Below, piece by piece: positions 1 through 5,911 of a stretch of DNA of 15,791 bases. Under the pieces are notes generated by a model that worked only from the letters and a program-made list of their open reading frames with translations, did not search any database and had not been told where the DNA came from. The stretch covers positions 1-15,791 of the forward strand of contig JAKBJA010000024.1 of NCBI GenBank assembly GCA_021836225.1, written 5' to 3'. The stretch comes from Pseudomonadota bacterium (GTDB taxonomy: Bacteria; Pseudomonadota; Gammaproteobacteria; Burkholderiales; Thiobacillaceae). A program made the translations under genes and the position numbers. Within the stretch, counting starts at the first letter, position 1; each line of letters starts with the position of its first letter.

Positions 1-2
1 AA

Positions 3-110
3 TACCGGGCGTTAAGGAGCGAGACATTTTCCGTGCTTCTGGAGAACGCCCGCCTTGAGGTCGGGCCGCTGCGGGACAGCGGGCATCGTGGCGAGGACAG
101 CGAGACGTAA
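3..110 (+). other. Left host flank with possible 3' end of a host gene
   Basis: This is chromosomal DNA outside the element. One plus-strand frame is open from the window edge to a TAA at 108-110, giving 35 codons (it begins YRALRSETF), but minus-strand frames are also open and I recognise no family. If real, it is the tail of a gene convergent with the tRNA-Ser gene that lay next to it before integration. Bases 111-305 hold no gene, only att and promoter sites. Confidence 0.2.
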
Positions 111-113
111 GCC

Positions 114-127
114 TGGCGGAAGCGGTG
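114..127 (+). repeat. attL: attL core: duplicated 3' end of tRNA-Ser
   Basis: The 14-bp TGGCGGAAGCGGTG is identical to 15612-15625, which is the CCA end, discriminator, acceptor strand and last bases of the T stem of the tRNA-Ser gene read on the other strand. It is followed by TCCGCC, making GGCGGA (115-120), 7-bp spacer AGCGGTG (121-127) and TCCGCC (128-133). That is the layout of a tyrosine-recombinase core: two inverted core sites around a 7-bp overlap. Identity with the right end stops exactly at the end of the spacer. The integrase gene begins 180 bp inside. Confidence 0.88.
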
Positions 128-145
128 TCCGCCTGTCTGTAGTGT

Positions 146-228
146 ACTACAGTTCAACCAAGTTCAAAACCAGCAACGCCAGAGCCAGCAAGGGCGCGGC
201 TTTCTGAAAATTTAAGTTCACTACAGTT
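146..228 (+). repeat. ACTACAGTT repeats, candidate integrase/Xis arm sites
   Basis: ACTACAGTT occurs at 146-154 and 220-228, and ACTACACTT, with one mismatch, lies near the other end at 15577-15585. TTTAAGTT at 211-218 recurs at 15585-15592. The first copy lies in an imperfect palindrome (GTAGTGTACTAC, 140-151). Sharing of these words by both AT-rich subterminal regions suggests protein binding sites for recombination; the identity of the protein is inference. Confidence 0.4.
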
Positions 229-257
229 TGACTTCGTTTAAGAAAATCCAGCACAAT
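228..257 (+). promoter_or_regulatory. Candidate int promoter
   Basis: TTGACT at 228-233 (5 of 6 to the -35 consensus) and CACAAT at 252-257 (4 of 6 to the -10) are separated by 18 bp. Transcription would start inside the TGGTGGGT repeat pair, so integrase bound to its arm sites could repress its own gene. Confidence 0.4.
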
Positions 258-259
258 AA

Positions 260-279
260 TGGTGGGTACAGTGGTGGGT
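260..279 (+). repeat. Left TGGTGGGT pair, candidate integrase arm sites
   Basis: TGGTGGGT occurs at 260-267 and 272-279, with starts 12 bp apart. The same word with the same 12-bp spacing and orientation occurs at 15549-15556 and 15561-15568 near the right end. Matching phased pairs at both ends fit integrase arm-type sites, here lying between the int promoter and its ribosome binding site. Confidence 0.5.
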
Positions 280-305
280 AAATCTGGTGTGGCGGAGGTG
301 CGAAC

Positions 306-1571
306 ATGCTTACTGAGCTGAAGATAAAACACGCCAAGCCTGGCTATTGGCTTGACGGTGATGGGCTGTACCTTCAGGTCAGCCAGTCGGGGGCGAAGTC
401 GTGGATCTACCGATTTCAGCTGAACGGCAAGCGCCGCGAGATGGGCTTGGGCTCACTGGTCGACGTGAGCGCGAAGGATGCCCGGCGGCGCGCTGCCGAG
501 GCCCGCGCCCTGGTGCACAACAAGATCGACCCGCTGGAATACCGCAAGCAGCAAGCCAGTGAAGCAGCAGCTCGCGCGGCGCAGATCGCCGCGGGGGCCA
601 TCACCTTCAAAAAGGTGTCACTAGAGTACATCGAGGCCAACCGGGCCGGCTGGAAGAACGTCAAGCACGTCAGCCAGTGGGAAAACACTCTTGCCACCTA
701 CGCTTACCCCGTCATCGGTGACACGCCGGTCGGCGAGATTGACACCGCCATGGTGCTGGAAGTGCTCAACCCGATTTGGATTATCAAGACGGAAACAGCC
801 ACGCGGCTGCGCGGCAGGATCGAGCGGGTGCTCTCATACGCCAAGGTGAAGGGCTACCGGCAGGGCGAGAACCCCGCCGCGTGGCGCGGCCACCTCGACA
901 ACGTGCTGCCCAAGATCGGGCGACACGAGCCCCAGCCTGCCCTGCCGTACACTCAGATGCGCGAGTTCATGGGCAAGCTGCGCCAGCATGAGGGCGCTAC
1001 CTTGCTTTGCCTGGAGTTCCTGATTCTTACAGCATCGCGCTGCAGCGAAGCCAGTGAGGCGAAGTGGAACGAGATAGACATGGAAAAGGGCGTGTGGACC
1101 ATCCCGGCGGATAGGATGAAGGCGCGCAGGGAACACAGGGTGCCGCTCTCGGCTGCCGCACTGGCTGTGCTCGCCAAAGCGAAGCAGATATGCCAAGGGG
1201 AATACGTCTTCCCCGGCAGGATCATTGGCGAACCCGTGGACAGTGGCGGCCTTGGTCAGCCGTTGAAGCGGATGAACGCGCACAGGGTAAAAGAGGGCTT
1301 GGAAAAGTGGGTGGACGCGCAATCCGGCAGGGCGATCGTGCCTCATGGGTTTCGCTCATCTTTCCGGGATTGGGCCGCTGAGACCACGCATTACGACCGT
1401 GACATGGTGGAAATGGCGCTGGCGCACGTCGTCGGCAACAAGGTGGAAGCGGCTTACCGGCGCGGCGATATGTTCGAGAAGCGGCGCCAGCTGATGGCCG
1501 ACTGGGCCGCGTGGTGCGAGCCGAAGAAGGCCGGCAACGTGGTGACGCTGATGAGTAAGACTGCCGCCTGA
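306..1571 (+). CDS. int: P4-type tyrosine recombinase (integrase)
   Basis: Site-specific recombinase of 421 aa that should integrate and excise the element at the 3' end of tRNA-Ser(UGA). Residues 1-90 match the DUF4102 arm-binding domain of P4-family integrases (LDGDGLYLQV, then an SWIYRF segment). About 100-190 is the SAM-like core-binding domain and 215-400 the catalytic domain. The catalytic set is visible: Arg245 (TASRCSE), Lys272, His347 and Arg350 (HGFR), His374 (ALAH) and nucleophile Tyr384 (AAYRRGD). Length is normal and nothing looks broken. The start is supported by GGAGG at 294-298. It lies next to attL while the tRNA is at the far end, so the element brought its own copy of the tRNA 3' end. 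The reading frame ends inside the first copy of a 29-bp repeat that recurs after hicB. Confidence 0.95.
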   Translation: MLTELKIKHAKPGYWLDGDGLYLQVSQSGAKSWIYRFQLNGKRREMGLGSLVDVSAKDARRRAAEARALVHNKIDPLEYRKQQASEAAARAAQIAAGAITFKKVSLEYIEANRAGWKNVKHVSQWENTLATYAYPVIGDTPVGEIDTAMVLEVLNPIWIIKTETATRLRGRIERVLSYAKVKGYRQGENPAAWRGHLDNVLPKIGRHEPQPALPYTQMREFMGKLRQHEGATLLCLEFLILTASRCSEASEAKWNEIDMEKGVWTIPADRMKARREHRVPLSAAALAVLAKAKQICQGEYVFPGRIIGEPVDSGGLGQPLKRMNAHRVKEGLEKWVDAQSGRAIVPHGFRSSFRDWAAETTHYDRDMVEMALAHVVGNKVEAAYRRGDMFEKRRQLMADWAAWCEPKKAGNVVTLMSKTAA

Positions 1572-1591
1572 CGGTCTCGGGCAAAAACAGG
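1563..1591 (+). repeat. 29-bp direct repeat, copy 1, flanking hicAB
   Basis: This starts with GCCGCCTGACGGTCTC and matches 2221-2249 at 26 of 29 positions (mismatches at repeat positions 17, 25 and 27). It contains the last codons and stop of int. The two copies bracket the hicAB pair, which suggests hicAB arrived or can leave as a cassette by recombination between the repeats. Confidence 0.75.
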
Positions 1592-1598
1592 ACGCTCA

Positions 1599-1636
1599 AA
1601 AATAATGCTTTACATGGTTCCATTATTTGATACCAT
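1599..1636 (+). promoter_or_regulatory. hicAB promoter/operator with nested inverted repeats
   Basis: TTTACA at 1609-1614 and TACCAT at 1631-1636 form a possible -35/-10 pair with 16-bp spacing. Over it lie inverted repeats: AAATAATG (1599-1606) with CATTATTT (1621-1628), ATGG-TT-CCAT (1614-1623), and ATGGT (1614-1618) with ACCAT (1632-1636). HicB antitoxins of this type carry a ribbon-helix-helix and commonly repress their own operon, so this is the expected operator. No Shine-Dalgarno is evident before hicA, so toxin translation may be weak or nearly leaderless. Confidence 0.5.
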
Positions 1637-1642
1637 TCAAAC

Positions 1643-1897
1643 ATGAATGCCAGCCACCGCAAGACACTGGCCGCCGTCTTTACCGACCCGGTCTCCAAAA
1701 CGCTTGAGTGGCGTCGCATCGAGGCATTGCTGGTGGCTGTTGGCTGCCAGGTGATCGAGGGCAACGGGTCCCGCGTTCGCTTTGAGAAGGCGGGCCATAT
1801 CGCCACCTTTCACCGGCCACACCCCGCCAAGGAGGCGAAGCCCTACCAGGTGCGCGATGCAAGGCAGTTCCTGGAAAATCTTGGAGTAAAGCCATGA
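1643..1897 (+). CDS. hicA: HicA-family mRNA interferase toxin
   Basis: 84-aa toxin of a type II toxin-antitoxin pair. HicA proteins have a dsRBD-like fold and cleave mRNA and tmRNA when free of HicB. The sequence fits the longer HicA subgroup: an N-terminal extension (HRKTLAAVF), then WRRIEALLVAVGCQV, then GNGSRVRF, then ATFHRPHP, ending in a RQFLENLGVKP tail. The histidine usual after Gly-Ser in short HicAs is Arg here (GSR); from memory this is common in the long subgroup, where the FHRPHP histidines may serve instead. The gene overlaps hicB by ATGA, so the two are translationally coupled. It probably stabilises the element or responds to phage infection. Confidence 0.88.
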   Translation: MNASHRKTLAAVFTDPVSKTLEWRRIEALLVAVGCQVIEGNGSRVRFEKAGHIATFHRPHPAKEAKPYQVRDARQFLENLGVKP

Positions 1898-2229
1898 GCA
1901 CGATGACACATAAAGGGTTCGCTGCCCGGGTCGAATACAGCGAAGAGGACGGCTGCTTCATCGGCCACATTGCCGGCGTACAGGATGTGATCGGTTTCCA
2001 CGGCGAGAGCGTTGCCGAGTTGAAGGCCGCTTTCGAGGAGGCCGTCGAGGACTATCTGGAGACCTGCAGGAAGGTGGGCAGAGAGCCGAGTCGCCCTTAC
2101 TCTGGGCAATTCCGATTGAGGCTTGCCCCGGAGCTTCATGCTCGCGCCGCCATGGTGGCAGAGTCGCATGGCAAGAGCCTGAATGCTTGGGTTTCAGACG
2201 TGATCGAGAAGGGTATTACCGCCGCCTGA
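1894..2229 (+). CDS. hicB: HicB-family antitoxin
   Basis: 111-aa antitoxin that binds and neutralises HicA and probably represses the operon. Residues 1-60 form the HicB RNase-H-like domain without catalytic residues (ARVEYSEEDGCFIGHIAG, then VIGFHGESVAELKAAFEEAVEDYLETC). Residues 68-105 are a ribbon-helix-helix of Arc/HicB type (SGQFRLRLAPELHARAAMVAESHGK, then LNAWVSDVIEK). The start has GGAG at 1883-1886 and lies within the hicA stop. The stop codon lies in copy 2 of the 29-bp repeat that also holds the int stop. Confidence 0.92.
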   Translation: MSTMTHKGFAARVEYSEEDGCFIGHIAGVQDVIGFHGESVAELKAAFEEAVEDYLETCRKVGREPSRPYSGQFRLRLAPELHARAAMVAESHGKSLNAWVSDVIEKGITAA

Positions 2230-2249
2230 CGGTCTCAGGCAAAAGCGGG
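2221..2249 (+). repeat. 29-bp direct repeat, copy 2, flanking hicAB
   Basis: This is the partner of 1563-1591. It supplies the last codons and stop of hicB just as copy 1 does for int. Immediately after it a GC-rich hairpin can form (GCGGG 2245-2249 with CCCGC 2275-2279; GGGTG 2256-2260 with CACCC 2268-2272). There is no T run, so it is not a classic terminator; it could be a leader structure of the next gene. Confidence 0.75.
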
Positions 2250-2313
2250 CAGGATGGGTGCCGATAACACCCACCCCGCCCTGACCACGAAGCACCTGAT
2301 AAGGAGATGCACC

Positions 2314-2565
2314 TTGGCTTTGCAAACTGTAGCTCAAAAACTCAAGACTGTTGAAGGTAAATCCGACGTGCAGGCCATGCACGATGCCGCCGACGAACTG
2401 TGCGCCCGCCTCGGCCAGTTGTCGGCCCTACTGATGTGCGCCGCAGGTGGCGGCGGCCTACAGGACATGGATACCGGGCCGCGGGTCGCCTATTTCTTCG
2501 CGTGCTTGCGGCTCTCGGAAGAGTGCGAAGACCTCGTGCGTGACATGCCACTTCCCGCGCTGTGA
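2314..2565 (+). CDS. Small hypothetical protein, probable TTG start
   Basis: 83-aa protein not recognised. It is predicted mostly helical, with an N-terminal amphipathic part (TVAQKLKTVEGK), a Cys/Leu/Gly-rich middle (LLMCAAGGGGL) and an acidic C-terminal helix (LRLSEECEDLVRDM). Its size and helix pattern loosely recall small DUF3077-like proteins, but I do not claim membership. AAGGAG at 2301-2306 sits 7 nt before the TTG, whereas the in-frame ATG at 2254 has no good ribosome site and lies in the hairpin after the repeat, so TTG is preferred. It is the last gene before a strong terminator, hence the distal gene of the hicAB transcript or a single-gene unit. Function unknown. Confidence 0.6.
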   Translation: MALQTVAQKLKTVEGKSDVQAMHDAADELCARLGQLSALLMCAAGGGGLQDMDTGPRVAYFFACLRLSEECEDLVRDMPLPAL

Positions 2566-2580
2566 TTGGCGCGAACGAGC

Positions 2581-2607
2581 AAAAGCCACCTCCGGGTGGC
2601 TTTTTTA
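2581..2607 (+). terminator. Rho-independent terminator
   Basis: A perfect 10-bp stem, AAAAGCCACC (2581-2590) with GGTGGCTTTT (2595-2604), closes a TCCG tetraloop and runs into a T tract. It separates the int-hicAB region from the replication operon and is the only textbook terminator in the window. Confidence 0.93.
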
Positions 2608-2702
2608 TTTAGCGTCATGCGAGACGAATTTGGACAAACCCGCGCCGTTGCTGGCTTTCCGGGAGGGGTGCGCGTACCTCGGAAAATCGTAAATAGTCTT
2701 TG

Positions 2703-2725
2703 GACTCCCTTAAATTTATGGAGTC
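2703..2725 (+). promoter_or_regulatory. Inverted repeat over the alpA ribosome binding site
   Basis: GACTCC (2703-2708) and GGAGTC (2720-2725) are perfect inverted repeats around an AT-rich 11-bp spacer. GGAG (2720-2723) is also the Shine-Dalgarno of alpA, 8 nt before its ATG at 2732. In RNA the stem would hide the ribosome site; in DNA it could be an operator next to an AT-rich promoter. No clear -35/-10 pair can be fixed. Bases 2611-2702 show nothing else convincing. Confidence 0.45.
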
Positions 2726-2731
2726 TTAAAG

Positions 2732-2923
2732 ATGGTTAACATCATCCGCTTGCCTGATGTGATGTCCCGCACAGGGCTTTCCCGGTCCTCGGTATTCCTG
2801 AAGGTGAAAAAAGGAGAAATGCCGCCGCCCATCAAGCTGGGCGTCCGCGCAACTGGTTGGGTCGCTGAGGAAATCGACAACTGGATTAAGCAGCGCGTGG
2901 CAGCAAGCCGGGGGCAGGCATGA
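2732..2923 (+). CDS. alpA: AlpA-family transcriptional regulator / excisionase-like
   Basis: 63-aa protein of the AlpA/MerR-like winged-helix family. The body is the classic pattern: IIRLPDVMSRTGLSRSSVFLKVKKGEMPPPIKLGVRATGWVAEEIDNWI, shown here as its parts LPDVMSRTGLSRSSVF (recognition helix), GEMPPPIKLG (wing) and GWVAEEIDNWI. In P4, PICIs and cryptic prophages such proteins activate element genes or act as the excision factor, and are often switched on or bypassed by the helper phage. It overlaps the next gene by ATGA and leads the replication operon. As no CI-type repressor is visible, AlpA is the best candidate for the switch between quiescence and excision or replication. Confidence 0.9.
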   Translation: MVNIIRLPDVMSRTGLSRSSVFLKVKKGEMPPPIKLGVRATGWVAEEIDNWIKQRVAASRGQA

Positions 2924-3153
2924 AGCGCGCCCCGACCGACTACACCCTTGAGGAATTCGCCAAGAAGGTGCACCTGCCCGAGACCACGATCAAGACCTTT
3001 GGGCCGCCCGACTACACGGTGCACAAGGACGGCAAATGGCACTGGTTCTATCGCCAGGAATCTGTCCAGGATGTCATCAATGCTCAAGCCGAGGGTATCC
3101 GCTCAGCGTGGGGCTATCTGCCAGCACGCAAGCCACAGGAGGGCGGCCAATGA
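2920..3153 (+). CDS. Small hypothetical protein between alpA and primase
   Basis: 77-aa protein not recognised. The N-terminal half (DYTLEEFAKKVHLPETTIKTFGPP) looks like a helix-turn-helix, followed by a possible wing (DGKWHWFYRQESVQDVI), so a second small DNA-binding protein is plausible. It overlaps alpA upstream (ATGA at 2920-2923) and the primase downstream (ATGA at 3150-3153), a chain of translational coupling that implies a role in control or initiation of replication. This is inference from pattern and position only. Confidence 0.72.
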   Translation: MKRAPTDYTLEEFAKKVHLPETTIKTFGPPDYTVHKDGKWHWFYRQESVQDVINAQAEGIRSAWGYLPARKPQEGGQ

Positions 3154-5243
3154 TCCAAAAAACAAACGCCCCGGCGGCAACCGAGGCGACAAAGGAAATA
3201 CAACTAGCAGACGCCAGTATAGCAGCACAAAAAATAAGCAACACCCCCGACCTGTCGGAAGCACACCGCCTGTTCAAGAGCGGTTTTGCCCTGTGCAAGC
3301 TGCAGCCGAACACCAAGCGGCCGGAGGGCGACAACTGGAACCACCGCCCTGTTCAGCAGTTCGACCATGAGGCCACCGGATACGGCGTCATGCTCGCAAC
3401 GAATGGGCTGTGCTCGGTCGATCCTGACAACGCCGAGCTTTCCGCGAAGATGCTGGCGGGCTTTGGTTTCGACCTTGACGACCTGTTGAATGCCGGCGTG
3501 CGATCGATCAGCACACGAGCGGGAAGCGGGGGGCGCTCGGCCTTCAAAGCCGACCTGGGCCTGCGCAAGGTGGTGTTCTCGTTCAAGGATGTCGGGACGG
3601 TGCTGGAGCTGCGGGCGCACTCGGCCAACCTGCAGGACGCAATTCCGGGCCTCATCTACGCAGACAAGCATGGCGAGATTTGCACCCAGCGCTATGCATC
3701 CGATTTGCGCCTGGACGAAGCCCCGGACCTGCCCGCCGATTTTCTTGCATGGTGGCTGCGCATGTCCACCGACCTTGAGTTCAAGCGCGGGCAGCAGCAG
3801 CGCGCTGGCGAGATTCTCGGTATCAAGGCGTTCAAGGCCGTCAGTGGATCAGACGGCAAGACCCTGGCTTTCAAGTCGGCACTGCGCGAGGGATTCAATG
3901 CATTGAACAACGTGCTGGAAATCCTTGGACGCCATGACTATGTCGGCGACGGTGTGCGGTTTGCCCCGCCAACTGCCACCGGCTTGCCGGGTGTCCGCGA
4001 AATACCGGACAAAGATGGCCTGTGGCAGTCGGACCACGCCAGCGATCCGCTGTGCGGCACGTTCGATGCCTGGACGGCCTACGTGGTGCTTGACCACAAC
4101 GGGGACCAGGCAGCGGCGGAGGCAGCTTGGATGCCCGTTGTGCATAAGGCGGTAGAGAATGACTTCTCTTTTATTGAGGACATATCCGACCTGCTGGGGG
4201 CACCGCTTGCCGCCGAGCGCCCCAAGTTCGAAGTTATCCCCGCTGCAGAGTTCGCCGCAGGCACCCCGCCGTCGTGGATCGTCAAGGGAGTGCTACCGCT
4301 CGCCGAGATCGCCGTCATCTACGGCGAGTCGGCGAGCGGTAAATCCTTCTTTGCCCTTGACCTGGTGGCCGCCGTCGCGCGCGGTATCGAGTGGCGCGGC
4401 TGCAGGGTTCGACAGGGCGCGGTGGTTTACGTCGCCGCCGAGGGTGCCGGCGGATTCCGCAAGCGGCTGGCGGCTTATGCACTGGCGCACGAGATCGACC
4501 TGGCCGCGCTGCCGCTGGGCGTGGTAGCCAGCGCCCCCAACTTGCTTACCGACGACGACAAGGCGCTCGCCCAGGCGATCGAGCTGGCGGGCGGGGCCTC
4601 CATCGTGGTGGTCGACACCTTGGCGCAAAGCACACCAGGGGCGAATGAGAACGCCGGCGAGGACATGAGCAAGGTGCTGGCCCGCTGCAAGCGCCTGCAC
4701 GCCGCTACGGGCGCCCTGGTGGTGCTGATCCACCACTCGGGCAAGGACGCTACCAAGGGGGCGCGCGGATGGTCGGGAATCCGGGCCGCCGTTGATGCCG
4801 AGATTGAGATAACGCGCTTGGCCGATGCCCGCGCCGCCCGCATCACCAAGCAGAAGGACGGCGAGGACGGCGCGGTCTTTGCCTTCGGCCTGCTGCCGGT
4901 GCGCGTGGGCGAGGATGAAGACGGCGAGGCCATCGTGTCGTGCGTGGTCGAGTACCAGAACGAAGCCCCGCCGCCCGCCCGTGAGCCGAAGGGCGCATGG
5001 GAAAAGGCGGTGCTACAGATGGTGCACGAGCTGGCCGGGCTGGGAGACGAGCCGCTTACTGTCGGCGCGATCATCGACAACGTGGTGCGGACCATGCCTC
5101 ACGATCCAGCGGGGGGACGTGATCGACGACGCGAATGCGCCAAGCGGGCTATCGAGTCCCTTAGCAAATCTGCATTTTTTCACGTGCTGGACGACAAGGT
5201 AACGATGCCACACGCCACACAAGCGCCACATGTGGCCGCATGA
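3150..5243 (+). CDS. Primase-polymerase / RepA-like helicase fusion
   Basis: 697-aa replication protein. Residues about 40-220 resemble an archaeo-eukaryotic primase-polymerase domain, with a DxD metal motif at Asp91/Asp93 (CSVDPDNAEL) and a conserved-looking LQDAIPGLIY segment. Residues about 370-590 are a RecA-fold hexameric helicase of the RepA/AAA_25 type: Walker A GESASGKS 392-399, Walker B ending at Asp489 (IVVVDTLAQ), His-His sensor at 528-529 (LIHHSGKD). The last 90 residues look like a winged-helix DNA-binding tail, as in P4-type initiators. The ATG at 3150 has AGGAGG at 3137-3142 and overlaps the upstream stop; the in-frame start 38 codons earlier lies inside the previous gene and is rejected. 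The 3' end and the bases after it hold the GCCACA repeats it may bind. It should let the element replicate independently of helper replication genes. Confidence 0.9.
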   Translation: MIQKTNAPAATEATKEIQLADASIAAQKISNTPDLSEAHRLFKSGFALCKLQPNTKRPEGDNWNHRPVQQFDHEATGYGVMLATNGLCSVDPDNAELSAKMLAGFGFDLDDLLNAGVRSISTRAGSGGRSAFKADLGLRKVVFSFKDVGTVLELRAHSANLQDAIPGLIYADKHGEICTQRYASDLRLDEAPDLPADFLAWWLRMSTDLEFKRGQQQRAGEILGIKAFKAVSGSDGKTLAFKSALREGFNALNNVLEILGRHDYVGDGVRFAPPTATGLPGVREIPDKDGLWQSDHASDPLCGTFDAWTAYVVLDHNGDQAAAEAAWMPVVHKAVENDFSFIEDISDLLGAPLAAERPKFEVIPAAEFAAGTPPSWIVKGVLPLAEIAVIYGESASGKSFFALDLVAAVARGIEWRGCRVRQGAVVYVAAEGAGGFRKRLAAYALAHEIDLAALPLGVVASAPNLLTDDDKALAQAIELAGGASIVVVDTLAQSTPGANENAGEDMSKVLARCKRLHAATGALVVLIHHSGKDATKGARGWSGIRAAVDAEIEITRLADARAARITKQKDGEDGAVFAFGLLPVRVGEDEDGEAIVSCVVEYQNEAPPPAREPKGAWEKAVLQMVHELAGLGDEPLTVGAIIDNVVRTMPHDPAGGRDRRRECAKRAIESLSKSAFFHVLDDKVTMPHATQAPHVAA

Positions 5244-5312
5244 GGCATGTGGCAAAACCCCGTTTTTATGCCACATCTGCCACACCACCCTTTAGGGGGT
5301 GTGGCGTGTGGC
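5207..5312. repeat. ori: Iteron-like GCCACA cluster, candidate replication origin
   Basis: Nine exact GCCACA words lie within 106 bp: plus orientation at 5207, 5214, 5225, 5270 and 5279; minus orientation (TGTGGC) at 5231, 5248, 5300 and 5307. Flanks fit YGCCACAY. The first four lie in the last codons of the primase-helicase gene. A one-mismatch DnaA box (TGTGGATGA, 5334-5342) follows. Repeats at the end of a replication gene are typical origins of satellites and plasmids. Which protein binds is not shown by the sequence. Confidence 0.65.
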
Positions 5313-5314
5313 AT
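5268..5314. other. Large hairpin or cruciform in the candidate origin
   Basis: ATGCCACA (5268-5275) pairs with TGTGGCAT (5307-5314), then after a small internal loop GCCACACC (5279-5286) pairs with GGTGTGGC (5298-5305), then CCC (5288-5290) with GGG (5295-5297) around TTTA. Four of the GCCACA words form its arms. There is no T run on either side, so termination is unlikely; an origin structure is more likely, though RNA folding after the replication gene is possible. Confidence 0.55.
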
Positions 5315-5410
5315 GGGGGTTTGCGTGGCGGTGTGTGGATGAACCCGCAGGATTTTGCAAAGAGGGTGGCGCGCCAGATTTTGACACCTGAAAAAGGGTT
5401 TTGCCGCAGT

Positions 5411-5471
5411 ACGTGCGAGCACGTGGGTGATACAGATCCGTACACATCACGCGCGTGATGTGGGCGATACA
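5411..5471. promoter_or_regulatory. Palindromes and direct repeats, candidate operator of late genes
   Basis: Three signals lie upstream of the gene at 5483: ACGTGC-GA-GCACGT (5411-5424), the perfect 20-bp palindrome CACATCACGCGCGTGATGTG (5443-5462), and the direct repeat GTGGGTGATACA / GTGGGCGATACA (5423-5434, 5460-5471). A TTGACA stands at 5381-5386 but no -10 element is at the right distance, so a promoter here would need an activator. A regulator or helper protein site controlling the downstream genes is the best guess. Confidence 0.5.
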
Positions 5472-5482
5472 AGGAGCAACGC

Positions 5483-5911
5483 ATGAAAATGCCGATGGGC
5501 GCACACAAGGGCCAGCCGGTGGAAGCCATGAGCACCGCCTACCTGCTGTGGGTGATTTCGAACGATCACATCCGCTTCAAACGCTGGCCGCTGATCCAGG
5601 AGGCACTGCGGGTGCTGCGTGGTCGCTTCGAGAACTTCGAAACCCTGCTGGCTGAACTCGAAGTCAAGGCCCCGCCGCCAGCCTACTGGAAGACCAAGGA
5701 GCAGATCGAGGCAAGAGCGAAGGCGCGGGCCGAGAAGCTGCGCCAGCTGGAAGAGCGCCGCGCAGCCGAGCGCGAGCAACGCCGGCAGGAACTGCGCGCC
5801 CGGTTTAAGCAACGGGAAGCCGAGCAAACGCAGATCATCGATGCCAGCTACTACGTGCGCGCCGCACGCCAGAGACCGGCGGACCCTGGCGACGTGAGCG
5901 ACCTGGTCTAG
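5483..5911 (+). CDS. DUF3820-like protein with charged helical tail
   Basis: 142 aa. Residues 1-50 match the DUF3820 pattern: a start like MPMGAHKGQPVEAM, then YLLWVIS and a Leu/Arg helix (WPLIQEALRVLRGRF). Members occur beside phage replication or nuclease genes, and their biochemical role is not settled. Residues 70-120 are an Arg/Glu/Ala-rich helix, probably coiled coil. AAGGAG at 5471-5476 supports the start. The gene stands alone between the candidate origin/operator and the virion cluster, with 114 bp of apparently non-coding DNA after it. It could be an accessory replication factor or a regulator; placement in DUF3820 is moderately sure. Confidence 0.72.
   Translation: MKMPMGAHKGQPVEAMSTAYLLWVISNDHIRFKRWPLIQEALRVLRGRFENFETLLAELEVKAPPPAYWKTKEQIEARAKARAEKLRQLEERRAAEREQRRQELRARFKQREAEQTQIIDASYYVRAARQRPADPGDVSDLV

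Noticed and set aside
2254..2313. ATG start at 2254 for the small gene before the terminator
   Set aside because: No Shine-Dalgarno and it falls in a hairpin; TTG at 2314 has AAGGAG at ideal distance.
3036..3149. Extended N-terminus for the primase-helicase
   Set aside because: The extra 38 codons lie wholly in the preceding gene, have an odd Cys-rich composition and no ribosome site, while the ATG at 3150 has AGGAGG and an ATGA overlap.
5268..5314. Terminator after the primase-helicase gene
   Set aside because: The stem is strong but no T run follows on either strand and its arms are made of the GCCACA repeats, so an origin structure fits better.
5207..5320. CRISPR array
   Set aside because: The repeats are 6-8 bp, in both orientations and irregularly spaced, with no spacers or cas genes.
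5381..5409. Strong sigma-70 promoter from TTGACA at 5381
   Set aside because: No -10-like hexamer occurs at 15-19 bp spacing; at most an activator-dependent promoter.
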